Shown here one piece after another: positions 1 to 4,498 of a DNA stretch of 6,880 nucleotides. The stretch comes from Lachnospiraceae bacterium UBA7188 (GTDB lineage: Bacteria; Bacillota; Clostridia; Lachnospirales; Lachnospiraceae), in contig DKVC01000049.1 in the NCBI GenBank assembly GCA_002490995.1, positions 1-6,880 of the forward strand, read 5' to 3'. The notes below the pieces were generated by a model. The model saw only the letters and a list, made by a program, of their open reading frames with translations, had not been told where the DNA came from and made no database searches. Made by a program: the position numbers and the translations under genes. Position 1 is the first letter of the stretch. The number at the start of each line of letters is the position of its first letter.

Positions 1-455
1 GTTATTTCCGCAATACTGTACTAGGGGGTTTAAGTAGACTTTAGTTTTACACTCACTTTCCACTTGCTATTTGAGGGATTTTCGCTATAAAACCAATGGA
101 AATCAGTCTTACACTTCAAAATTGCCGTATCCATGCGGTTAGCAACAATTTAGAGACGCAATGTTATTTCGTTTCACCGTGCCCTTAATAACGTGAGAAT
201 GAGTAAATTCCACTAATTTTACAACTTTTCAAAGTGGAAGTTAACTTTTCACTTCACCTTTTTTCCAAAACGGGACATACAGCTTGCATTTCCGGACAAA
301 ACCGAGTACCATATATAAATAAAAACTGGAATCAGCGGCAGCGCTTCAGGTACCCCAGAGGATTTCTGGACGCAATCTCTTCGCGGCCGGAAATTCTCTG
401 CCCGTGCCTGGGTACCGGAAGTGCTGCTGCGGAACTTAAAATAGGTAAATATATT
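1..455. other. Intergenic region without a recognisable gene
   Basis: No convincing coding region was found here on either strand. The first 250 bases are AT-rich. Visible structure includes a 7-bp inverted repeat (TTCCACT at 208-214, AGTGGAA at 233-239), the 10-bp palindrome AAGTTAACTT at 238-247 lying inside a wider imperfect dyad, and a longer-range inverted repeat GGTACCCCAG (349-358) with CTGGGTACC (408-416) that has one bulged base. A frame open from the left edge closes at 42-44, too short to judge as the tail of a gene. The plus-strand frame open from 234 runs into the 88-residue gene, but its first 74 codons are low-complexity and look like untranslated leader. The region may hold the promoter and a structured leader for that gene. 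Confidence 0.5.
284..312 (+). promoter_or_regulatory. Weak candidate promoter for the 88-residue gene
   Basis: TTGCAT (284-289) is followed after 17 bases by TACCAT (307-312), next to the AT-rich run ATATATAAAT. The -10 match is only 4 of 6. It would give a leader of about 135 bases containing the GGTACC inverted repeat. This is a guess based on spacing and AT content; no better promoter was found nearer the gene. Confidence 0.2.
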
Positions 456-722
456 ATGTTTCGATTATGGGCAAGGACCTTTAAAGACAATCACATGCTG
501 CAGGACACCTGCATCGAAGACAGCAGCTCCGACACCCGGACTCACAAAGTCTTCCATGCCTTGGATGAAATATGCAGCCAGTTTGACCTGGGGAGACCTG
601 TGTGGCTGGACAAAACCATATCCGACTTTAAACGTCACAGCAAGGTGCGGTTTACCCAGGACAACTTTATAGAAAACATCGACTTCGACTATCTGGAAAT
701 TCAGATAATTGAAGAAGATTAA
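456..722 (+). CDS. Uncharacterised 88-residue acidic protein
   Basis: The function is unknown. The product is soluble, with no signal peptide or membrane segment, and starts MFRLWARTFKDNHML. It has a DTRTHKVFHALDEIC stretch at 26-40 that looks helical, RPVWLDKTISDFKRH at 47-61, and an acidic C-terminus (FDYLEIQIIEED, 77-88). From memory, similar 80-90-residue proteins with conserved DTRTHK, WLD and FDYLEI-EED blocks occur in Clostridia; no search was run. The ATG at 456 is preferred over the one at 234 because the protein-like, conserved-looking sequence begins only at MFRLW and the upstream in-frame part looks like leader. Its ribosome site is weak (AGG at 443-445, 10 bases before the ATG). 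The gene lies directly upstream of trhA with no terminator between, so read-through is possible although trhA has its own promoter. Confidence 0.7.
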   Translation: MFRLWARTFKDNHMLQDTCIEDSSSDTRTHKVFHALDEICSQFDLGRPVWLDKTISDFKRHSKVRFTQDNFIENIDFDYLEIQIIEED

Positions 723-724
723 TC

Positions 725-751
725 TTGACATTCTCACATTCCTGGTATAAT
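725..751 (+). promoter_or_regulatory. Sigma-A promoter for trhA
   Basis: TTGACA (725-730) and TATAAT (746-751) both match consensus exactly. The spacer is short at 15 bases, but the -10 is extended (TGG directly before TATAAT), and TAATAT at 748-753 offers an overlapping -10 at 17 bases. The -35 begins 3 bases after the stop codon of the preceding gene. The transcript would start near 758, giving a 5' leader of about 150 bases before trhA. Confidence 0.7.
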
Positions 752-839
752 ATTATTCAAGAAGTAGTTTTCAATACTACATGTCGTTTTGTTTATTGCC
801 GCAATGTAGTTTTATTAACTTTGATGTATAGTTTTTGTA

Positions 840-878
840 CTGATGCAGACAATAAGATATGCTTTCCTGCGGCATCAG
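840..878 (+). promoter_or_regulatory. Hairpin in the trhA leader
   Basis: CTGATG-CAG (840-848) can pair with CTG-CATCAG (867-878) if three bases (CGG) bulge out on the right arm; without the bulge, CTGATGC (840-846) pairs perfectly with GCATCAG (872-878). The stem ends 15 bases before the ribosome binding site, so it could affect translation. There is no U-tract, so it is not an intrinsic terminator, and it does not match a riboswitch class I recognise. Confidence 0.35.
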
Positions 879-905
879 CAAAACGGGAAACCAGGAGGTA
901 TGAAT

Positions 906-1556
906 ATGCAGATTACAATCAGAGAACCCGGAAGCGCTATTACACATTTTATCGGCATGATGATGGCTGTTTTTGCGGCAGTGCCGCTGCTTGTCAAGGC
1001 AGGAATATCCTCCGGAGGAAGCCACTTTGCCGCCATGGCCATCTTTATGGCCAGCATGATCCTGCTTTACGGCGCAAGCGCCGCTTATCACTCCGTGAAC
1101 CTGACAGGAAGAACCTTACGGTTTTTCCGCAAACTGGACCATATGATGATCTTCGTGCTCATCGCCGGCTCCTACACGCCGGTATGCCTGATCGTGCTGG
1201 GCGGCGAAGTGGGCTACACCATGCTGGCTCTGGTCTGGGGAATTGCCGTGGCGGGCATGCTGGTGAAAGCCTGCTGGATCACCTGCCCCAAGTGGTTTTC
1301 CTCCGTCATTTACATTGCCATGGGATGGGTGTGTGTGCTTGTCTTCGGACGGCTCTTTCATACGCTTTGCGCTGCTGCTTTTCTCTGGCTTCTGGCCGGA
1401 GGAATCATATACACCGTGGGAGGAATTATCTATGCCCTGAATCTCCCCCTGTTTAATTCCAGACATAAAAGCTTCGGCTCCCACGAAATATTCCACCTGT
1501 TCGTCATGGCCGGCAGCATATGCCACTTTATTTTCATGTATCTGTATGTGGCATGA
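906..1556 (+). CDS. trhA: Hemolysin III family (TrhA/YqfA, PAQR superfamily) membrane protein
   Basis: This is a 216-residue integral membrane protein of the hemolysin III/PAQR family, which belongs to the CREST group of putative metal-dependent membrane hydrolases. In bacteria, members are linked to membrane-lipid homeostasis; hemolysis is only a historical name. Family motifs appear in order: E-P-G-S-A-I-T-H at 7-14, YGASAAYHS at 55-63, KLDHMMIFVLIAGSYTP at 76-92, GGIIYTVGGIIYA at 165-177 and HEIFHLFVMAGSICHF at 193-208. H62, H193 and H197 are the likely metal ligands, and D78 is the usual active-site acid. About seven hydrophobic segments cover most of the length, which is normal for the family. 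The ATG at 906 has AGGAGG (893-898) at an ideal 7 bases. The ATG at 900 is too close to it, and the frame-open ATG at 843 lies upstream of the ribosome site. It is transcribed from the promoter at 725-751. Confidence 0.93.
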   Translation: MQITIREPGSAITHFIGMMMAVFAAVPLLVKAGISSGGSHFAAMAIFMASMILLYGASAAYHSVNLTGRTLRFFRKLDHMMIFVLIAGSYTPVCLIVLGGEVGYTMLALVWGIAVAGMLVKACWITCPKWFSSVIYIAMGWVCVLVFGRLFHTLCAAAFLWLLAGGIIYTVGGIIYALNLPLFNSRHKSFGSHEIFHLFVMAGSICHFIFMYLYVA

Positions 1557-1623
1557 ACCACTGTCAGATGCCAGATTACAGTATTCGAAATCCGTCAAAA
1601 GGAAGAAAGAAATGTATAACACC

Positions 1624-1663
1624 AAAAAATCAGCCCGCATGAACTCATGCCGGCTGATTTTTT
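1624..1663. terminator. Bidirectional intrinsic terminator between trhA and galE
   Basis: AAAAAATCAGCC (1624-1635) pairs with GGCTGATTTTTT (1652-1663). After one C/C mismatch, an inner stem GCATG (1637-1641)/CATGC (1646-1650) closes on the loop AACT. The outer A and T runs supply a U-tract after the hairpin on either strand. It sits between two convergent genes, 67 bases after the trhA stop and 11 bases after the galE stop, and would end both transcripts. Confidence 0.9.
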
Positions 1664-1674
1664 ATATCTGTCGC

Positions 1675-2697
1675 CTATGCCTGCCCCTCGTATCCGTTGG
1701 GATTATTCTTCTGCCACCTCCAGGAATCTTCACACATCTCTTTGATTCCGCGCTTTGCCTCCCAGCCAAGCTCCGCCTTCGCAAGGCTGGCATCGGAATA
1801 ACAGGTGGCAATATCTCCCGCCCGTCTGGGCTTGATCACATAAGGAATCCTGACACCGGTGGCCGCTTCGAAATTCTTCACCAGGTCCAGCACACTGTAG
1901 CCCACGCCGGTGCCCAGATTGTAAATCTTCAATCCGGCCTTCTCCTCGATTTTCTTCAATGCTTTCACATGCCCCACCGCCAGGTCTACTACATGAATAT
2001 AGTCACGCACCCCGGTTCCGTCCGGAGTATCGTAATCGTTGCCGAAGACACCCAATTGAGGCAGCTTGCCCACCGCAACCTGTGTGATATAGGGCATCAG
2101 ATTATTCGGAATACCGTTCGGATTCTCCCCCATGGTTCCGCTCTTATGGGCGCCGATGGGGTTGAAATAGCGAAGCAGTATCACATTCCATTCCGGATCC
2201 GCCTTCTGGATATCAGAGAGAATCTGCTCCAGCATGGACTTGGTCCAGCCGTAAGGATTGGTGCACTGTCCCTTGGGGCAGTCCTCCGTGATGGGGATGA
2301 CAGCAGGATTCCCGTATACGGTGGCGCTGGAAGAGAAGATAATATTCTTCACTCCGTGCTTTCTCATCACATCCACCAGTGTCAATGTGCCGGCGATGTT
2401 ATTCTCGTAGTATTCCCAGGGCTTCTGCACGGACTCTCCCACTGCCTTCAGCCCCGCGAAATGAATGACCGCATCCACTTTCTCTTTCTCAAAAATCTCT
2501 TCCAGAGCTTCCCTGTCCAGGATGTCTGCTTTATAAAAAGGAACCTTCTTCCCGGTAATGGCTTCCACACGCTCCAGAGACTTCTCGCTGGCATTGCACA
2601 GATTATCCACTACTGCCACTTCATACCCTTCCTGCTGCAGTTCCACTACCGTATGGCTGCCGATATATCCGGCGCCGCCTGTCACCAAAATCTTCAT
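1675..2697 (-). CDS. galE: UDP-glucose 4-epimerase
   Basis: GalE interconverts UDP-glucose and UDP-galactose in the cytoplasm with tightly bound NAD; some members also act on UDP-GlcNAc/GalNAc. The 340-residue protein has the normal length of the extended short-chain dehydrogenase family. The NAD-binding motif GGAGYIG is at 7-13, D31-N32 end the second beta strand, HFAGLKAVGES is at 79-89, SSSATVYG is at 122-129, and the catalytic pair is Y149 and K153 in YGWTK; these numbers coincide with those of E. coli GalE. RYFNPIGAH (176-184), GTGVRDYIHVVDLA and the C-terminal RAGDIATCYSD are also typical. The ATG at 2697 follows AGAGGG at 2702-2707. The next gene upstream on the same strand is a UDP-sugar pyrophosphorylase 261 bases away. 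Whether this enzyme accepts N-acetylated substrates cannot be settled by eye. Confidence 0.97.
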   Translation of the reverse strand: MKILVTGGAGYIGSHTVVELQQEGYEVAVVDNLCNASEKSLERVEAITGKKVPFYKADILDREALEEIFEKEKVDAVIHFAGLKAVGESVQKPWEYYENNIAGTLTLVDVMRKHGVKNIIFSSSATVYGNPAVIPITEDCPKGQCTNPYGWTKSMLEQILSDIQKADPEWNVILLRYFNPIGAHKSGTMGENPNGIPNNLMPYITQVAVGKLPQLGVFGNDYDTPDGTGVRDYIHVVDLAVGHVKALKKIEEKAGLKIYNLGTGVGYSVLDLVKNFEAATGVRIPYVIKPRRAGDIATCYSDASLAKAELGWEAKRGIKEMCEDSWRWQKNNPNGYEGQA

Positions 2698-2753
2698 CGC
2701 ACCCTCTTTTCCGCGCGCTCATGACGATTCTGCCATGCCGCCTGTTCCGCCAT
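2694..2753 (-). CDS. Possible 19-residue leader peptide overlapping the galE start
   Basis: A short frame reads MAEQAAWQNRHERAEKRVR and stops at a TGA that overlaps the galE ATG as ATGA, the classic arrangement for translational coupling. AAAGGA lies 9 bases before its ATG and could serve as a ribosome site. The same frame is open further upstream, back to a TAA near 2813, but has no ATG, GTG or TTG start there. The start codon lies in the right arm of the hairpin at 2731-2757, so that structure could mask it. There is no homology evidence; chance is quite possible for 20 codons. Confidence 0.2.
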   Translation of the reverse strand: MAEQAAWQNRHERAEKRVR

Positions 2754-2757
2754 GGCA
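2731..2757 (-). promoter_or_regulatory. Perfect 7-bp hairpin in the galE leader
   Basis: TGCCATG (2731-2737) and CATGGCA (2751-2757) form a perfect inverted repeat around a 13-base loop. In the galE transcript the hairpin ends about 33 bases before the start codon. It has no U-tract, so it is not a terminator. It could influence galE translation or the short upstream frame. Confidence 0.35.
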
Positions 2758-2773
2758 CGCTGTCCTTTACTGG

Positions 2774-2806
2774 CAATAGAAAATCCGTTGTCCGCATTTT
2801 CTATTG
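2774..2806 (-). repeat. Perfect 11-bp inverted repeat upstream of galE
   Basis: CAATAGAAAAT (2774-2784) and ATTTTCTATTG (2796-2806) are exact reverse complements separated by 11 bases (CCGTTGTCCGC). The arms are AT-rich and no run of T follows on either strand, so an intrinsic terminator is unlikely. An operator or an RNA hairpin in the galE leader fits better. A partial copy of the core (GAAAATC then TCCGCATTT) recurs at 2835-2850. The half-turn spacing and position just downstream of the candidate galE promoters would suit a repressor site, but no regulator is recognisable. Confidence 0.55.
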
Positions 2807-2826
2807 TATGTTTTCTTTACATAGCA

Positions 2827-2882
2827 AGGATACCGAAAATCTCCGCATTTCTCAATATTCATATGTTATCAGAATCTGTCGA
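2827..2882 (-). promoter_or_regulatory. Two overlapping candidate promoters for galE
   Basis: Read on the minus strand, TCGACA (2877-2882) is followed after 17 bases by AATATT (2854-2859), and TTGAGA (2850-2855) is followed after 17 bases by TATCCT (2827-2832). Each has a 5-of-6 match at -35, a 4-of-6 match at -10 and ideal spacing. Either would place the leader hairpins inside the galE transcript. galE could also be reached by read-through from the pyrophosphorylase gene, since no clear terminator lies between them. Confidence 0.4.
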
Positions 2883-2958
2883 AATGTTATATAGTGTTAC
2901 ATGCTCCCGCCAGTTCCCATCTTGTTCACGGAAAGCGCTGTATCGGCGGCAGATACAT

Positions 2959-4191
2959 TTACAGCTCCACACCGTTTTGCCGCAGCAATTCCCTGGCACT
3001 TTCCACGGAATCAATCCCTGTCCTGTTCTTGATGGGCGCAAATTCTCTCTCCCGCACAACCTCAAAGGGAAGGCAGCTCTCCATCTGATGAATCATATCC
3101 AGCACCAGATTCTCAAATTTATACCCGTTAGGCGCCTCAGGCTTCACCGTCTTTCCTTCCCCATCGATATAGGGAATCTTCTTCTCCACCACATGCAGCG
3201 GCAGGCTCTGTGACAGAATCCGCTCCAGTTCCGCCACGCTGAACAGATAATTTAAGATAACACCAAAGTTGTAGGCAGGCTCTCCATTATCATCCTTCGC
3301 TTCCAGCAGTTCTTCCGTCATATCATAGTATTCCACAATGGAAGGCCTTCCGTCCTCCAGACAGATAGCCCCCACCTTCTCGTCAGGAGTCACCTTGCGG
3401 ACTACCTTCGCTCCCGCCACACAATTTTTCTGTATCGTTGCGCCCACGAAGCAGGGATCCGCGATTTTCTGAAGTACATTGTCCACCGCGAATGCGTTCA
3501 GCCACTCTATCCCTTTCTCATGAACCGTCTCCAGAAGCCCGGCATCCTTCAACGAGACAAACCAGCCGCCGTTTCCGTTGGGGGAGCTGGCCATCTTCCC
3601 CTTTTCTTCCATATAAATCTTCCCGTCATAATCCACGGCCAACGCCATCTTCTGCTGGAAGAAATGGACATACTCCGCCTTATATCCGAAAAATTCATGT
3701 TCCGTCAGGAAACGTACCGTAACATCATGGTTCTTGTCGCTGGTCATCACAAACAGATGAATCCATGCGTCCGCCTGCCGCACCACATCCAGAAGGTTGC
3801 GAATCAGGCACTCAAAGATATAAAGCTTCCTGGTGATTCCCACATTGTATACACCCTTGGGGTCATCCGAGCCAAGCCTGGTTCCCATGCCTCCCGCCAG
3901 AAGGACCGCACCCACCCTGCCTGCGCGGATGGCTTCCAGTCCTGTGGCTGTAAAGCTCTCCCGGTTCGCCTGAATTTCCGGCAGCTGCATGGCGGCAAGA
4001 GGGGTAATCACGCCTCTCCGAAGCAGTTCCTCCTGATGTCTGCAGGAATCGATCACATCCATATCGGAGGTTTCGATTTGTGCCAGAAGTGCTGCTTTTT
4101 CTGTCCCGGACAGCTCTTCATAGTATTTCAGTACATGGGACTGGCCGTATTTTTCCAGCTTCTCTTTTGCCTGTGATAATGTTATGCTCAT
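2959..4191 (-). CDS. Eukaryotic-type UDP-sugar pyrophosphorylase (UDPGP/UAP1 family)
   Basis: This 410-residue cytoplasmic enzyme should couple a sugar-1-phosphate to UTP, giving a UDP-sugar and pyrophosphate. It belongs to the UDPGP family, not the bacterial GalU or GlmU types. The nucleotide loop LAGGMGTRLGSDDPKG spans 98-113 and starts the Rossmann-like core. Other blocks resemble eukaryotic UDP-N-acetylhexosamine pyrophosphorylase (UAP1/AGX1): PNGNGG at 204-209, AVDNVLQKIADPCFVG at 235-250, CVAGAKVVRK at 257-266, VEYYDMTEE at 286-294, and a late EFAPIKN at 383-389 carrying the catalytic-type lysine K388. Residues 1-92 form a helical N-terminal region as in UAP1. AAGGAG lies 6 bases before the ATG. 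With galE downstream on the same strand, a role in UDP-GlcNAc/UDP-GalNAc or UDP-Glc/UDP-Gal supply is likely; UAP1-like motifs favour N-acetylhexosamine-1-phosphate, but bacterial relatives can use other hexose-1-phosphates. Confidence 0.88.
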   Translation of the reverse strand: MSITLSQAKEKLEKYGQSHVLKYYEELSGTEKAALLAQIETSDMDVIDSCRHQEELLRRGVITPLAAMQLPEIQANRESFTATGLEAIRAGRVGAVLLAGGMGTRLGSDDPKGVYNVGITRKLYIFECLIRNLLDVVRQADAWIHLFVMTSDKNHDVTVRFLTEHEFFGYKAEYVHFFQQKMALAVDYDGKIYMEEKGKMASSPNGNGGWFVSLKDAGLLETVHEKGIEWLNAFAVDNVLQKIADPCFVGATIQKNCVAGAKVVRKVTPDEKVGAICLEDGRPSIVEYYDMTEELLEAKDDNGEPAYNFGVILNYLFSVAELERILSQSLPLHVVEKKIPYIDGEGKTVKPEAPNGYKFENLVLDMIHQMESCLPFEVVREREFAPIKNRTGIDSVESARELLRQNGVEL

Positions 4192-4232
4192 TTTTTACTC
4201 CTTCCGTTTTCCTTTTTGTAAAACATAGGCTC

Positions 4233-4261
4233 AGTATACCAAAAATTGAGGCGGACAGCAA
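4233..4261 (-). promoter_or_regulatory. Promoter for the UDP-sugar pyrophosphorylase gene
   Basis: On the minus strand, TTGCTG (4256-4261) is followed after 17 bases by TATACT (4233-4238). The -10 has five of six consensus bases and is extended (TGG directly before it), which offsets the weak -35. The leader would be about 35 bases, ending in the AAGGAG ribosome site. Confidence 0.6.
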
Positions 4262-4347
4262 CTTTTTGCCGGTATCTTCGCGAAGTTTTTCCGAACAGAC
4301 CAGACAGACCACAGACCGCCGGGCTATCCACCTATCCACTTTGGAAA

Positions 4348-4376
4348 TTGACATTTGAGTGTCTCTATATTATGAT
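4348..4376 (+). promoter_or_regulatory. Near-consensus promoter for the ATPase-nuclease gene
   Basis: TTGACA (4348-4353, exact) is followed after exactly 17 bases by TATGAT (4371-4376, five of six). Transcription would start near 4383 and leave a leader of about 100 bases. The promoter is divergent from the pyrophosphorylase promoter about 90 bases away. The strong match suggests steady expression unless a repressor acts. Confidence 0.8.
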
Positions 4377-4408
4377 GGAGATATAGCAGAGCGCGGAACT
4401 GTCCTGAT

Positions 4409-4498
4409 ATGAACGAAACCATTTTGCAGGGAAAAGGGTTCATAAAACTGATTCAGTGTATGGTAACAGGGAGTAAAAAATTATGGGAATATACGTAA
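4409..4498 (+). other. Short upstream frame and inverted repeat in the ATPase-nuclease leader
   Basis: A 29-codon frame starts at ATG 4409 (beginning MNETILQGKG) and ends at a TAA at 4496-4498, overlapping the start of the main gene out of frame. It has no clear ribosome site, so translation is doubtful. ATGAAC (4409-4414) and GTTCAT (4438-4443) form a 6-bp inverted repeat that includes its start codon. If translated, ribosomes would cross the real start at 4483. Confidence 0.2.

Noticed and set aside
30..134. 34-codon minus-strand frame near the left edge
   Set aside because: No ribosome site and no motif; length is within chance expectation for AT-rich DNA.
96..188. 30-codon plus-strand frame after a TTGCTA-N16-TATAAA sequence (64-91)
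   Set aside because: No ribosome binding site, no recognisable sequence, and the promoter-like pair would start transcription at or after the ATG.
234..455. N-terminal extension of the 88-residue protein from an ATG at 234
   Set aside because: The 74 extra codons look like random translated leader (mixed Cys, Ser, Arg, no motif), and recognisable protein sequence starts at 456.
843..905. Earlier start for trhA at 843
   Set aside because: The strong AGGAGG at 893-898 lies inside this extension, and the family's N-terminus begins at the ATG at 906.
725..1456. Plus-strand frame of 243 codons overlapping trhA
   Set aside because: It is a shadow of trhA in another frame, rich in Arg, Cys and His with no motif, and it starts inside the promoter.
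1546..2724. Long plus-strand frame of 392 codons opposite galE
   Set aside because: It is antisense to an unmistakable GalE, begins inside the end of trhA and crosses the bidirectional terminator.
2774..2806. Intrinsic terminator or insertion-sequence ends at the 11-bp inverted repeat
   Set aside because: The arms are AT-rich with no T-tract, the spacing is only 11 bases, and there is no transposase or flanking duplication.
2894..2961. Terminator after the pyrophosphorylase gene
   Set aside because: Only a 5-bp GTATC/GATAC stem without a T-run follows the stop; too weak to call.
3520..4176. Plus-strand frame of 218 codons opposite the pyrophosphorylase
   Set aside because: Antisense shadow of a gene with clear family motifs; no ribosome site or promoter of its own.
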